The notes: a model not told the origin generated them from the sequence alone. Shown: positions 24,214 to 32,000, counted from the first letter of the stretch. The stretch: 32,000 nucleotides of DNA from Gammaproteobacteria bacterium (GCA_026981935.1 JALSIC010000005.1:1-32000), one strand, 5' to 3'. Numbers and translations: made by a program.

Positions 24214-25112
24214 AGACCGGCCGCAGCGTCTATAACAATCACTGTTATTTCTGCCATGGCTACGGGGGGGATGCCCGCACCCTGGCCAGTACCTACCTCG
24301 ATCCGCCGCCACGGGATTTCACTGCCCTGGATCCGGACCGCGTCTTGCGCGATGACTTCATCGCCACGGTCACAGACGGCAGCCCCGGCACGGCCATGAT
24401 GGCCTTTTCCCGCCGCCTCGACCCGGCGCAGATCGAGGCGGTGGTGGACTTCATCATCGCGACCTTCATCCAAGAGCGCCGCGCCAACACGCGCTATCAC
24501 ATACCCGAAAACGGCTGGGTGGATCACCAGCGTTATCGCGATGCCTATCCCTTCGCCCTGGGCGAGATTCCTCTCGATACGCCCGATGACAGGTTGACAC
24601 CGGCGCAGCGCCGCGGCAAGGCCCTTTTCATGGAATCCTGCGTCACCTGTCATGACCGCGCGCGGGTGGAGGACGAGGGAGTGCTGTGGGAGCCCCGCGC
24701 GGTGTCTTTTCCCCGTGGCGGCTATTCCCATCGGCTGCGGGGCCGCCCGGATGCCAGCAGCGGCGCCACGCCCTTCGCCCGTCATGACCGACCGCCCCGG
24801 GTGGCCGGCCTGACGCCCCTGGAGCGGCAGGGAGAAGCCTTGTTCCAGAACAACTGCGCCTTCTGTCATGCCGCCGACGGGACCGGCCGCAACTGGATCG
24901 GCAGTTTTCTCGAGCCCCGGCCCCGCGATCTGACCGCGCCCGATTTCATTGCCACCATGACCCGCCAGCGCCTGGCACGGGTGATTCGTGATGGACTGCC
25001 GGGCACGACCATGCCGGCCTGGCGGCAGGTGCTCGACGCGCAGGAGATCGACGCGCTGGTGGCCTATGTTTTCCGCGTCTTCTTCCGCCAGGCGGAAAAC
25101 AGCGAAGAGTGA
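24168..25112 (+). CDS. Multiheme cytochrome c, C-terminal three domains (read in the -1 frame after the A9 run)
   Basis: About 314 residues carrying three more cytochrome c domains: CYFCH (bases 24243-24257), CVTCH and CAFCH, with the same PPPRDF, SPGTAM and EAVVDFI patterns as the upstream domains. The fifth domain (CVTCHDRARVEDEG) is the most divergent. This segment has no signal peptide, no ATG before its first heme motif and no ribosome-binding site. It could not be exported and matured on its own. Joined through a -1 shift at the A9 run, it completes a six-domain protein of about 714 residues. It is either expressed by slippage or frameshifting, or it is a frameshift mutation or sequencing indel. 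A start at the internal ATG (24345) would discard one heme motif and make no secreted protein. Confidence 0.85.
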   Translation, partial: RPGKSLETAGEDEWLKTGRSVYNNHCYFCHGYGGDARTLASTYLDPPPRDFTALDPDRVLRDDFIATVTDGSPGTAMMAFSRRLDPAQIEAVVDFIIATFIQERRANTRYHIPENGWVDHQRYRDAYPFALGEIPLDTPDDRLTPAQRRGKALFMESCVTCHDRARVEDEGVLWEPRAVSFPRGGYSHRLRGRPDASSGATPFARHDRPPRVAGLTPLERQGEALFQNNCAFCHAADGTGRNWIGSFLEPRPRDLTAPDFIATMTRQRLARVIRDGLPGTTMPAWRQVLDAQEIDALVAYVFRVFFRQAENSEE

Positions 25113-25151
25113 ATGAAGCGCGGGAATGACGTGCCGCTGGTGGCGTTGTTT

Positions 25152-25160
25152 TGCTATATT
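25152..25160 (+). promoter_or_regulatory. Extended -10 promoter of argC
   Basis: TGC immediately before TATATT (25155-25160) forms an extended -10 element, which can function without a good -35; none is visible at the correct distance. It lies about 40 bases before the argC start, in the short gap after the cytochrome gene. Confidence 0.5.
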
Positions 25161-25201
25161 GCCTGCAACCGTCAACGGAAAGGGCAAGGTGAGGCTTGGG
25201 C

Positions 25202-26242
25202 ATGGCTGAAGACAGGATCAGGGTGGGGATCGTCGGCGCCACCGGTTATACCGGCTGCGAGCTGCTGCGCCTGCTGCTGCGCCATCCCCGTGTGGCGGTG
25301 GTGGAGATCACCTCGCGCAGCGAAGCGGGGCGTCCCGTCGGCGCCTTGTTTCCCCACTGTCGTGCGCCCGAACTGATCTTCAGCGCCCCTGACGAGGCCC
25401 GCCTGGCGGTCTGCGATGTGGTGTTTTTCGCAACGCCCAATGGCACTGCCATGACCATGGTGCCTGCCCTGCTCGAGGCCGGCGTGCGCATCGTGGATCT
25501 GTCGGCGGATTTCCGCCTGCATGATGCCCGCCTCTGGGAGCAGTGGTACGGCATGCCCCACGCCTGCCCCGAGCTGCTGGCCGAGGCGGTCTACGGCTTG
25601 CCCGAGGTCAACCGCCGGCTTCTTTCCAATGCGCGCCTGGTGGCCAATCCCGGCTGTTATCCCACGGCCGTGCAGCTGGGATTCCTGCCCTTGCTGGAGG
25701 CAGGTGTGGTCGATCCCGCCTCGCTGATCGCCGACGCCAAGTCGGGGGTCAGCGGTGCCGGGCGCAAGGCCGACCTGGCGCTTTCCTTCTGCGAGCTGGA
25801 CGGCAGTTTCAAGGCCTACCATGCCGCCGGTCACCGGCACCTGCCGGAGATCCGCCAGGGGCTCGCCCGGATCGGCGGCACGGCGGTGGGGCTGACCTTC
25901 GTCCCTCACCTGCTGCCCATGGTGCGGGGATTGCATGCCACCCTCTATGCCACCCTGCGCGAGCCCGGGGTGGATCTGCAGGGGCTTTTCGAGGACCGCT
26001 TCCGGGCGGAGCCCTTCGTGACCGTGCTGCCGCCTGGAGCCCATCCGGAGACCCGCCACGTGAAGGGAGTCAACCATTGCCATCTGGCGGTGTGCCGGCC
26101 CCAGGATGGAGACCGGGTCGTGGTGCTGGCCGCCATCGACAACCTGGTCAAGGGCGCGGCCGGCCAGGCAGTGCAGAACATGAATATCATGCTGGGGCTG
26201 GATGAGACCCTGGCCCTGGAGGATGTCGCCGTCCTGCCGTGA
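25202..26242 (+). CDS. argC: N-acetyl-gamma-glutamyl-phosphate reductase
   Basis: A 346-residue NADPH-dependent dehydrogenase of arginine biosynthesis, converting N-acetylglutamyl phosphate to the semialdehyde. The N-terminal nucleotide-binding motif is [18 protein letters not shown] (from residue 8). The catalytic cysteine is C152 in NPGCYPTA. The conserved SGVSGAGRK and HRHLPEI segments follow, and the end carries [15 protein letters not shown]. The ATG at 25202 is preferred over an upstream TTG two codons earlier. Length agrees with the family (about 345). It begins the conserved chromosomal block that continues with the DUF6776-type gene and bactofilin. Confidence 0.97.
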   Translation: MAEDRIRVGIVGATGYTGCELLRLLLRHPRVAVVEITSRSEAGRPVGALFPHCRAPELIFSAPDEARLAVCDVVFFATPNGTAMTMVPALLEAGVRIVDLSADFRLHDARLWEQWYGMPHACPELLAEAVYGLPEVNRRLLSNARLVANPGCYPTAVQLGFLPLLEAGVVDPASLIADAKSGVSGAGRKADLALSFCELDGSFKAYHAAGHRHLPEIRQGLARIGGTAVGLTFVPHLLPMVRGLHATLYATLREPGVDLQGLFEDRFRAEPFVTVLPPGAHPETRHVKGVNHCHLAVCRPQDGDRVVVLAAIDNLVKGAAGQAVQNMNIMLGLDETLALEDVAVLP

Positions 26243-26278
26243 GGTGGAGGACTGAAACCCGGGACATTTCGTCTGCTG

Positions 26279-27001
26279 ATGCATCAATCCTCCCATGTGA
26301 TCATCAAGTCCCATCACCCCCGCCGCCGGCGGATCGTGCTGGTGCTGGTGCTCGTGGCCCTGGCCGCTGCCGGTTGGGGTCTGTATGAATACGGTCGTGC
26401 CCGGGGAGGCTATGATCGTCTTGAGGCCGCGCGGGAGCGGGAGGCCCTGGAGGCCGTCATTGCCGGTCTGAGGTCACGCAACGAAGCGCTGCGTGCACGC
26501 ATCGCCGTGCTGGAACAGGCCAGCGAGGTGGATCGCCACGCCTATGCCGAGGTGGATCAGACCCTCAAGGCCCTGCAGGACGAGTTGCTCGAATTGCGCG
26601 AGGAGGTGGCCTTCTATCGGGGAATCGTCGGCCCTGCCGATATCAGTAAGGGGCTGCAGATCCAGAGTTTCATGGTGAAGCGCAACGGTCAGACCAACAG
26701 CTATCACTATCGCCTGATCATGACCCAGTACGGCAAGAATGCCCGCCCCGTGCAGGGCGTGGCCAAGATGACCGTGACCGGCGTGCTGGCGGGCCGTCAG
26801 GTCCGTTTCGAACTCAAGGAAATCGATTCCCGGCAGCGTCCGTACATGAAGTTCCGGTTCAAATATTTCCAGGAACTCAAGGGCGACATGGAACTGCCCG
26901 AAGACTTTGTACCCCTGAAAGTGATCCTGAAGACCATCCCCCGGGGCAAGGGCGCCAAGACCACCGAGCGGGCCTTCAACTGGGCGGAAGTGATCTCCTG
27001 A
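26279..27001 (+). CDS. DUF6776-type inner-membrane coiled-coil protein
   Basis: A 240-residue protein with a basic N-terminus (HHPRRRR), one membrane helix (about residues 19-36), a coiled coil (about 45-115, with LRSRNEALRARIAVLEQ heptads) and a beta-rich C-terminal domain (SFMVKRNGQTNSYHYRLIMTQ). This matches the uncharacterised family found immediately upstream of bactofilin genes in many gammaproteobacteria. It starts 36 bases after argC and ends nine bases before the bactofilin ATG, so it is probably co-expressed with both. A role as membrane adaptor for the bactofilin polymer is inference from position and topology. Confidence 0.8.
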   Translation: MHQSSHVIIKSHHPRRRRIVLVLVLVALAAAGWGLYEYGRARGGYDRLEAAREREALEAVIAGLRSRNEALRARIAVLEQASEVDRHAYAEVDQTLKALQDELLELREEVAFYRGIVGPADISKGLQIQSFMVKRNGQTNSYHYRLIMTQYGKNARPVQGVAKMTVTGVLAGRQVRFELKEIDSRQRPYMKFRFKYFQELKGDMELPEDFVPLKVILKTIPRGKGAKTTERAFNWAEVIS

Positions 27002-27010
27002 GGAGGCGAT

Positions 27011-27421
27011 ATGTGGAATGCAAACCGGAAATACAAAGGCGACAGAGTCGATACCCTGATCGGTCAGCAGACGGAACTGCGGGGAGACATCAGTTTCAGC
27101 GGCGGGCTGCATGTGGACGGCAAGATCCAGGGTAACGTCACCGCAGAGGGTAACGACAGGACGGTGCTGGTGCTGAGCGAGAAGGGCACCATCGAGGGCG
27201 AGGTGCGGGTGCCCTGTCTGGTGATCAACGGCCTGGTCATCGGGGATCTCTATGCCTCGGAATCCATCGAGCTGGCACCCAAGGCCCGCATCACGGGCAA
27301 TGTGTATTATAATCGCATCGAGATCGCCATGGGGGCCGAGGTCAACGGCAGCCTGGTCCACATGGAGGATGAATCCCGGCCCGATCTGGTGGAAGCTGGC
27401 GGCGGGCGTGCCGCGAAATGA
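27011..27421 (+). CDS. Bactofilin (polymer-forming cytoskeletal protein)
   Basis: A 136-residue protein built of a right-handed beta-helix with short repeats (GDISFSGGLHVDGKIQGNV, GTIEGEVRVPCLVINGLVIGDL, ARITGNVYYNRIEI) flanked by unstructured ends. No signal peptide or membrane segment. Bactofilins self-assemble into nucleotide-independent filaments that position cell-wall enzymes. An AGGAGG ribosome-binding site precedes the ATG. A peptidoglycan M23 peptidase is encoded two genes further on, on the other strand. In Helicobacter the bactofilin is called CcmA, unrelated to the heme-export ccmA at 7543. Confidence 0.92.
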   Translation: MWNANRKYKGDRVDTLIGQQTELRGDISFSGGLHVDGKIQGNVTAEGNDRTVLVLSEKGTIEGEVRVPCLVINGLVIGDLYASESIELAPKARITGNVYYNRIEIAMGAEVNGSLVHMEDESRPDLVEAGGGRAAK

Positions 27422-27423
27422 CG

Positions 27424-27448
27424 AAACTTGACTGGTATTGTCAGGATA
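27424..27448 (+). promoter_or_regulatory. IscR type 1-like operator at the erpA promoter
   Basis: An inverted repeat with half-sites CTTGACT and GTCAGG, separated by six bases between GACT and GTC, matches my recollection of the IscR type 1 consensus (SYYGACT-N6-GTCRRS) at about 19 of 25 positions. It covers the -35 box of the erpA promoter, as expected for a repressor. No matrix scan was possible. Confidence 0.4.
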
Positions 27449-27457
27449 ACATATAAT
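27428..27457 (+). promoter_or_regulatory. Strong sigma70 promoter of erpA
   Basis: TTGACT (27428-27433, five of six) and a perfect TATAAT (27452-27457) are separated by 18 bases. The start codon of erpA is about 40 bases downstream with AAGGAGTG before it. This lets erpA be transcribed independently of the bactofilin gene. Confidence 0.8.
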
Positions 27458-27497
27458 GCCCATATATTTTTTGAGGTAAAGAAGGAGTGTCCAGCCC

Positions 27498-27860
27498 ATG
27501 AATACGGCAGTCTCTGAAGCGCTTCCCGAACAGCCCACCATCCATTTCACCGACAGCGCCGCGGCCAAGGTGAAGTCGCTCATCGAGGAGGAAAACAACG
27601 AGGCACTCAAGCTGCGCGTCTATATCACGGGCGGTGGTTGTTCCGGATTCCAGTACGGTTTCACCTTCGATGAAACCATCAACGAAGGCGATGCCGTCAT
27701 CGAGAAGGGCGGCGTCACCTTCCTCGTGGATCCCATGAGCTTCCAGTATCTCATCGGCGCGGAGATCGACTATACCGAGGGTATCGAGGGCGCGCAGTTC
27801 GTGATACGCAATCCCAATGCCACGACCACCTGTGGCTGCGGCTCCTCGTTCAGCGTCTGA
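27498..27860 (+). CDS. erpA: Iron-sulfur cluster insertion protein ErpA
   Basis: A 120-residue A-type carrier that transfers Fe-S clusters to apo-enzymes, including respiratory and isoprenoid-synthesis targets. It has the three invariant cysteines: C48 in GGGCSGF and C112 and C114 in TCGCGSSF at the C-terminus. The N-terminus ([16 protein letters not shown]) is typical. The ATG at 27498 has a GGAG ribosome-binding site. It has its own strong promoter, possibly controlled by an IscR-type repressor. ErpA is favoured over IscA or SufA by sequence ([15 protein letters not shown]) and by the adjacent anmK, as in Pseudomonas. Confidence 0.96.
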   Translation: MNTAVSEALPEQPTIHFTDSAAAKVKSLIEEENNEALKLRVYITGGGCSGFQYGFTFDETINEGDAVIEKGGVTFLVDPMSFQYLIGAEIDYTEGIEGAQFVIRNPNATTTCGCGSSFSV

Positions 27861-27870
27861 CGACGCCTCA

Positions 27871-27923
27871 CATATCCCCGTATCATAATCCCGGCTGTAT
27901 CATATCCCGGTGCGGCCGGGATA
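27871..27923. repeat. Short degenerate repeats and palindrome at the erpA-anmK junction
   Basis: Three related words occur: CATATCCCCG (27871), TATCATAATCCCGG (27881-27894) and TATCATATCCCGG (27898-27910). The last also pairs with CCGGGATA (27916-27923) as an eight-base stem around TGCGG, inside the 3' end of anmK. There is no T-run on either side, so a terminator role between these convergent genes is uncertain. Confidence 0.45.
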
Positions 27924-29015
27924 GATTCCCCCCAGCACCACTGCCCGGCGGGCGCCCGTGACAGCCGGCAGGTTGCCGGCGCGCCCTGCCAGGGTCTCGC
28001 GGGCCAGCCAGGCAAAGGCCACAGCCTCCACCAGGTCGGGGTCCAGTCCCAGCGCCGCCGTTGAGCGGATCTGCTGCGCCGGCAGCAGGGCCCTGAGTCT
28101 CGCCATGAGGTGATCATTGTGGACGCCACCCCCGCAGACCAGCAGTTCCCGTGCCTGGGCCGCATGGCGGTGCAGGGCCTCGCGGATGCTCGTGGCGGTG
28201 AGTTCGCACAGGGTGGCCTGGACATCACATGCTGGGGGTGGCGGATCCAGGCCTTGCAGGCGTTTCTCCAGCCAGGGCAGATTGAAATGTTCCCGCCCGG
28301 TGCTTTTGGGCGGCGGGCGCCGGAAATAGGGATCGTCCATGAGCCGGGTCAGGAGACGCTGGTCCACCCTGCCGCCTGCAGCCCAGGCGCCGTCCCGGTC
28401 CATGGGGCCGTGTCCATGGCGTTGCGCCCAGGCATCCATGAGCAGGTTGCCCGGCCCGGTATCGAAGCCGAGGACCTCTCCGCCGGGATTCAGCACCGTC
28501 AGGTTGGCGATGCCGCCGATGTTGAGCACGGCGCGGCATGCATCGCCTGCGAATGCGGCGGCATGAAAGGCCGGGACCAGGGGCGCGCCCTCGCCGCCGG
28601 CGGCCATGTCGCGGCGGCGGAAATCGGCCACCGTGGTGATGCCGCTTCGTTCGGCGATGATATTGGGGTCGCCGATCTGCAGGGTGCTGCCGGGTGACTG
28701 CCCCGGCAGGTGCCGGATGGTCTGGCCATGACTGCCGATGGCGCGCACGGCAGCGGCGGTGAGCCCCGCGCTTTCCAGTACCTGCGCAGCGGTTTCGGCA
28801 AAATGCCGGCCCACTTCCATATCCAGTGACAGCAGTTCGGAGAATGGCGCACGCGGTGCCTGGGCCAGGACCAGCAGCCGTTCGCGCAGTGCCGGCGGAT
28901 AGGCCGCGTGGCAGGCTGCCAGGACATGCCCCGGGAGGGTGGAGAGATCAACCAGCACACCGTCGATGCCGTCCATGCTGGTGCCGGACATCAGGCCGAT
29001 GTAGCGTTCGTTCAT
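27900..29015 (-). CDS. anmK: 1,6-anhydro-N-acetylmuramic acid kinase
   Basis: A 371-residue sugar kinase that cleaves and phosphorylates anhydro-MurNAc to MurNAc-6-phosphate in peptidoglycan recycling. The N-terminal phosphate-binding motif is GLMSGTSMDGIDGVLVDL. Other conserved stretches are IGSHGQTIRHLP, NIGGIANLT, GFDTGPGNLLMD and the C-terminal LVCGGGVHNDHLMARL. Length equals the family norm (about 370). It follows the M23 peptidase gene after 57 bases on the same strand, a sensible pairing of a wall hydrolase with a recycling enzyme. It converges on erpA. Confidence 0.97.
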   Translation of the reverse strand: MNERYIGLMSGTSMDGIDGVLVDLSTLPGHVLAACHAAYPPALRERLLVLAQAPRAPFSELLSLDMEVGRHFAETAAQVLESAGLTAAAVRAIGSHGQTIRHLPGQSPGSTLQIGDPNIIAERSGITTVADFRRRDMAAGGEGAPLVPAFHAAAFAGDACRAVLNIGGIANLTVLNPGGEVLGFDTGPGNLLMDAWAQRHGHGPMDRDGAWAAGGRVDQRLLTRLMDDPYFRRPPPKSTGREHFNLPWLEKRLQGLDPPPPACDVQATLCELTATSIREALHRHAAQARELLVCGGGVHNDHLMARLRALLPAQQIRSTAALGLDPDLVEAVAFAWLARETLAGRAGNLPAVTGARRAVVLGGIYPGRTGI

Positions 29016-29072
29016 GACGGCCCAACCTTTGGCATAAGCTTTGATCGGGCTGGGCGGGATGTCGCAGATGAA

Positions 29073-30560
29073 TTATTTCCGCTCTGCGTCACGCTCTTCA
29101 TTCAGGGCCAGGGTGGAGCGCCGCAGCAGGTCGAGTTGCGCCAGATAGGGTTTGGCGCTGGCGGTGAATTCGGCGAGGTAGCGGCGCGGCAGGGGGGCGG
29201 CATCGGGCAGCCTGACCGTAAGCGGATTGCGATGCACGCCGTTGACGCGGAACTCGTAGTGGAGGTGGGGGCCGGTGGCCAGTCCCGTGCTTCCAACGTA
29301 GCCGATGACCTGGCCCTGGCGTACCCGTCGTCCGGAGCGGATGCCGCGGGCATAGCGGGAGAGGTGTGCATAGAGGGTGTGATAGCGGCTGCCGTGTTCG
29401 ATGATCACGGTCTTGCCATAGCCGCCCTTGGTGCCCCGGTGGACGATTCTGCCGTCGCCCGTGGCCTTGACGGGTGTGCCCCGCGGCGCGGCATAGTCCA
29501 CGCCCTTGTGGGCGCGGATCTTGTTGAGGATGGGGTGCCTGCGGCCCAGGCTGAAACGGGAGCTGACCCGGGTGAAGGCCACCGGCGAACGCAGGAAGGC
29601 CTTGCGCATGCTCCTGCCGTCAGGGCTGTAGTAGTCGGTCCGGCCCCCGGCGTCGGTGAAGCGGATGGCGCGGTGGACCTTGCCGCGGTTGATGAATTCC
29701 GCGGCCAGGATTTCGCCATCGCGGAGCTTCTCGCCATCGAGATAGAGTTCCTCGTAGATGACCGTGAAGCTGTCGCCCTCGCGGATGTCCAGGGAAAAGT
29801 CGATGTCCCAGCCGAAGATGGCCGCCAGCTCCATGGTGATGTTGTCCGACAGGCCGGCGCGCTGGGCGGCGAGGAACAGGGAGTCGTTGATGATGCCGCT
29901 GGCGTGGCTGATGCGCCGCTCCGCCTCGCGCTCGATGAGCCGGGCGGAAAATGTCTCGCCCTGGCGGGTGATCTCCAGGGTCCGGGTGTCGTCGTAATCG
30001 TAGACCAGTTGCTGCAGCCTGCCCTCGGCGTCGATATTGAGGCGCAGGACATCGCCGGGGTAGAGTCGCTTGAGTATCCGCCGGGGTTCCTCGCCCAGGG
30101 ACAGGATCTGCTGCAGCTGCCTCGCGGAAAGCCCCCGGCGTTTGAAAATCAGGGACAGGTTGTCACCCCGCTTCACCTTGGCCGTGTGCCACCGGCCGTG
30201 GGGCGTCGCGCCGGATTTCCTGCCGGCTGCCAGAGTGGATCTCGGAGTGGATTTCGGAGTGGATATCGTAGCAGGGGGCGTGGCCGGGGAAGTGTGGAGG
30301 GCTGCCGCCCGAGGTTCCGTCATGCCCATGGAGACGGTCTTGGACCCGGGTGCGGTCTCCGCCGGGGGGGCGGGGACGGCCGCCACCGGTACCGGCGTCG
30401 TACGCGTTGCTTCCACCGTATCCGGCGTCAGGCCGAAGAAGATCCCCATGCCCGCCAGGATGCCTGCCGCAGTGAACAGGTAGTGGCGATAAGGGAAAGG
30501 CGCGGGTTCAGTTTTCTCCCGTTCTGGCTTATAGTCGCGATTGAGAGAGATTTTTTCCAT
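29073..30560 (-). CDS. M23 peptidoglycan endopeptidase (MepM/YebA-like)
   Basis: A 495-residue protein with a cytoplasmic N-terminus, one membrane helix (about residues 26-44), a Pro/Thr-rich linker containing STPKSTPRST, an OapA/LysM-like domain (about 126-175), a central domain (about 195-310) and a C-terminal LytM domain. Zinc ligands are visible in HKGVDYAAP (H351, D355) and HLHYEF (H434, with H432 as catalytic partner). It should cleave peptide cross-links in the periplasm during wall growth. It is divergent from tyrS and upstream of anmK. A MepM-like function is inferred from architecture; a bactofilin-associated shape role is also possible given the neighbourhood. Confidence 0.93.
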   Translation of the reverse strand: MEKISLNRDYKPEREKTEPAPFPYRHYLFTAAGILAGMGIFFGLTPDTVEATRTTPVPVAAVPAPPAETAPGSKTVSMGMTEPRAAALHTSPATPPATISTPKSTPRSTLAAGRKSGATPHGRWHTAKVKRGDNLSLIFKRRGLSARQLQQILSLGEEPRRILKRLYPGDVLRLNIDAEGRLQQLVYDYDDTRTLEITRQGETFSARLIEREAERRISHASGIINDSLFLAAQRAGLSDNITMELAAIFGWDIDFSLDIREGDSFTVIYEELYLDGEKLRDGEILAAEFINRGKVHRAIRFTDAGGRTDYYSPDGRSMRKAFLRSPVAFTRVSSRFSLGRRHPILNKIRAHKGVDYAAPRGTPVKATGDGRIVHRGTKGGYGKTVIIEHGSRYHTLYAHLSRYARGIRSGRRVRQGQVIGYVGSTGLATGPHLHYEFRVNGVHRNPLTVRLPDAAPLPRRYLAEFTASAKPYLAQLDLLRRSTLALNEERDAERK

Positions 30561-30586
30561 GAAGATCTTCTTGTCGTTTGCGGCCT

Positions 30587-30615
30587 ACCTTAGCTTGGTC
30601 ACCTGTGTGGGTCAA
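30587..30615 (-). promoter_or_regulatory. Candidate promoter of the M23-anmK operon
   Basis: On the minus strand TTGACC (30610-30615, five of six) is followed after 17 bases by TAAGGT (30587-30592, three of six). It lies about 27 bases before the start codon, leaving a very short leader. Confidence 0.4.
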
Positions 30616-30753
30616 CAAGCCCGGGCATGATGAACTCAGAACCCATGCCGGATTACCCTGGGGCGTCCGGGGCGACAGGCAGATGTAAAACCTGGCGTAC
30701 TTGACTGTCTCGTAGTTGAATGGAGTGGGCCTGGATGCTGGTGCGCCGGCTCG

Positions 30754-30845
30754 GTAGCCTGGATGAAGCTCAGCAAGAGCGGAATCCAGGAAACCAGACG
30801 GCAAAACCCATGCACCCGGATTACGTTCCACTCCATCCGAGCTAC
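30754..30845 (+). repeat. Dispersed intergenic repeat with terminal inverted ends
   Basis: The 92-base element begins GTAGCCTGGATGAAG and ends CTCCATCCGAGCTAC, imperfect inverted ends, with GGAATCCAGG and CCCGGATTACG inside. This wording matches the non-coding 'GTAGcCCGGATgaag...CCCGGATTACG...CATCCGGGCTAC' repeats common between genes of gammaproteobacteria. A partial second copy (AACCCATGC-CCGGATTAC) occurs at 30640-30656, compared with 30805-30824. It carries no gene. Confidence 0.6.
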
Positions 30846-30962
30846 ATGTTTCGATTAAGACAATTATGAGTTCATTGATATTTATCGGCGCACAGCCGGT
30901 CGTCCTGAAATAGGGGCGGGCGTTGTGCGGATGTGGTTCGCGTATCGGGAGGCGGAGTGGTC

Positions 30963-32000
30963 ATGACAGATGTGGCGGAGGCGCTGGCGCAGATTGCCCG
31001 CGGTGCCGAAGAGATCCTGTTGCAGGAGGAGTTGAAGACGCGCCTCGAATCCGGGCGGGTATTGCGTGTCAAGGCGGGCTTCGATCCCACCGCGCCGGAT
31101 CTCCATCTCGGCCATACCGTGCTGCTCAACAAGCTGCGCCAGTTTCAGGACCTGGGCCACGAGTGCATTTTCCTCATCGGCGATTTCACCGGCATGATCG
31201 GTGACCCCACCGGCAAGAGCACCACGCGTCCTCCGTTGTCCCGCGACGAGGTGATCGAGAATGCCCGTACCTATGAGCAGCAGATCTACAAGATCCTGGA
31301 TCCCGAGAAGACCCTTGTGATGTTCAATTCCAGCTGGATGAGCGAGATGCGGGCGGCGGATCTCATCGCGCTCGCTGCCAGGCATACGGTGGCGCGGATG
31401 CTCGAACGCGAGGATTTCCACAAGCGCTATGCCAATGGCCAGCCCATCGCCATCCATGAGTTTCTCTATCCGCTGATCCAGGGCTACGATTCCGTGGCCC
31501 TGCGGGCCGACGTGGAACTGGGCGGGACGGACCAGAAGTTCAATCTCCTGGTGGGGCGCGAGCTGCAGCGCCACTATGGCCAGGCACCCCAGGTGGTGTT
31601 GACCATGCCCCTCCTCGAGGGACTGGACGGTGTACAGAAGATGTCCAAGTCGCTGGGCAACTACGTGGGTATCGACGAGCCCCCCGAGGAGATGTTCGGC
31701 AAGCTCATGTCCATCTCCGACGAGCTGATGTGGCGCTATTTCGAATTGCTGAGTTTCCGTCCCGTCAGTGAGATCGAGCGTCTGCGCCGGGCGGTGAGCC
31801 AGGAGGGGTTGAACCCCCGGGATGTCAAGTACGAGCTGGCAGGAGAGATCGTGGGCCGTTTTCACGGTCCCGAGGCGGCGCGTCGGGCCAGGGAGGCGTT
31901 CATTGCCCGTTTCCAGAAGGGGGCGCTGCCGGAAGAGCTGCCCGAGGTGGAGCTCAATGCCCCTCAGGGCCTGCCCATCGCCAATCTCCTCAAGGCGGCG
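30963..32000 (+). CDS. tyrS: Tyrosyl-tRNA synthetase, partial (runs off the right edge)
   Basis: The first 346 codons of a class I tyrosyl-tRNA synthetase, which charges tRNA-Tyr. The nucleotide-binding motif HLGH (in [17 protein letters not shown]) and the KMSKS loop ([12 protein letters not shown]) are both present, along with [14 protein letters not shown] and [12 protein letters not shown]. The pattern is that of the TyrZ-like, longer form common in Pseudomonas-type genomes. A GGAGG ribosome-binding site lies ahead of the ATG at 30963. The S4-like C-terminal domain begins near the window edge ([14 protein letters not shown]). About 50 to 60 residues are missing on the right. Confidence 0.97.
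   Translation, partial: MTDVAEALAQIARGAEEILLQEELKTRLESGRVLRVKAGFDPTAPDLHLGHTVLLNKLRQFQDLGHECIFLIGDFTGMIGDPTGKSTTRPPLSRDEVIENARTYEQQIYKILDPEKTLVMFNSSWMSEMRAADLIALAARHTVARMLEREDFHKRYANGQPIAIHEFLYPLIQGYDSVALRADVELGGTDQKFNLLVGRELQRHYGQAPQVVLTMPLLEGLDGVQKMSKSLGNYVGIDEPPEEMFGKLMSISDELMWRYFELLSFRPVSEIERLRRAVSQEGLNPRDVKYELAGEIVGRFHGPEAARRAREAFIARFQKGALPEELPEVELNAPQGLPIANLLKAA

Larger units (their letters stand above)
30561..30962. other. Divergent intergenic region between the M23 peptidase and tyrS
   Basis: These 402 bases contain no convincing gene. They hold a candidate minus-strand promoter (30587-30615), a dispersed-repeat-like element (30754-30845), a shorter copy of part of it (30640-30656), and an AT-rich stretch (30850-30890). 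The last could hold the tyrS promoter (TTAAGA, 16 bases, GATATT; weak). I see no T-box, and T-boxes are not expected in this group. Confidence 0.6.

Noticed and set aside
24345-25112. Independent gene for the last cytochrome domains, starting at the internal ATG
   Set aside because: It would lose the CYFCH motif upstream in the same frame, and lacks a signal peptide and Shine-Dalgarno; continuation of the upstream gene fits better.
27898-27923. Bidirectional terminator between erpA and anmK
   Set aside because: The stem is good but lies partly inside anmK and has no T-run on either strand.
28908-30593. 561-codon plus-strand open frame
   Set aside because: Antisense to the M23 peptidase and part of anmK, both well supported.
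30636-30836. Small minus-strand open frames between the M23 gene and tyrS
   Set aside because: They fall in repeat-like DNA, have no ribosome-binding site and no recognisable composition.
30754-30845. Insertion sequence remnant
   Set aside because: The inverted ends are short and imperfect, no transposase fragment or target duplication is visible; a non-coding dispersed repeat is more likely.

Overview
The window looks like a chromosomal segment of a GC-rich gammaproteobacterium with respiratory, probably lithotrophic or anaerobic, physiology. The block argC / DUF6776-type protein / bactofilin / erpA / anmK / M23 peptidase / tyrS matches the order I know from Pseudomonas and Chromatiales-like genomes. 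The complete System I cytochrome c maturation set and the many CXXCH proteins point to heavy use of c-type cytochromes. No species can be named from this sequence. I see no rRNA, tRNA, CRISPR array or transposase.

Layout. (1) 1-350: the start of an unrecognised minus-strand gene behind a sigma70-type promoter overlapped by a perfect 9-1-9 Fur box. (2) 413-7225, minus: a Bat/MoxR operon (MoxR ATPase, DUF58, DUF4381, BatA, a BatB-BatC-like VWA-TPR protein, BatD), tightly overlapping. (3) 7543-14545, plus: ccmABCDEFGHI, mostly with overlapping stop and start codons. (4) 14639-20788, plus: a TlpA-type lipoprotein thioredoxin, a small monoheme cytochrome c, two paralogous stand-alone Reg_prop beta-propeller proteins, and an 839-residue GGDEF-EAL protein. 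The last carries a periplasmic CXXCH site and a FixL-like PAS that keeps the heme-binding His and Arg at FixL spacing. (5) 20864-22744, minus: an NHL-repeat lipoprotein and a pentaheme cytochrome. (6) 22969-25112, plus: a six-domain (hexaheme) cytochrome c split in two frames exactly around a run of nine A's. (7) 25202-32000: argC, DUF6776-type protein, bactofilin and erpA on plus; anmK and an M23 peptidase on minus; the start of tyrS on plus.

How it fits together. The Ccm machinery would mature the cytochromes encoded further along. The TlpA-like protein could supply reductant for periplasmic cysteines. The heme-bearing GGDEF-EAL protein could report periplasmic redox state and cytoplasmic oxygen to c-di-GMP. 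The two propeller proteins, joined to the monoheme cytochrome by ATGA overlaps, have no recognised role and look like an undescribed periplasmic module. The items most worth checking are the possible dual-heme c-di-GMP sensor (18269-20788), the poly-A frameshift in the hexaheme cytochrome (24160-24168), the cytochrome/propeller-pair module (15322-18172), and the two metal-linked control regions (Fur box at 296-314, IscR-like site at 27424-27448).
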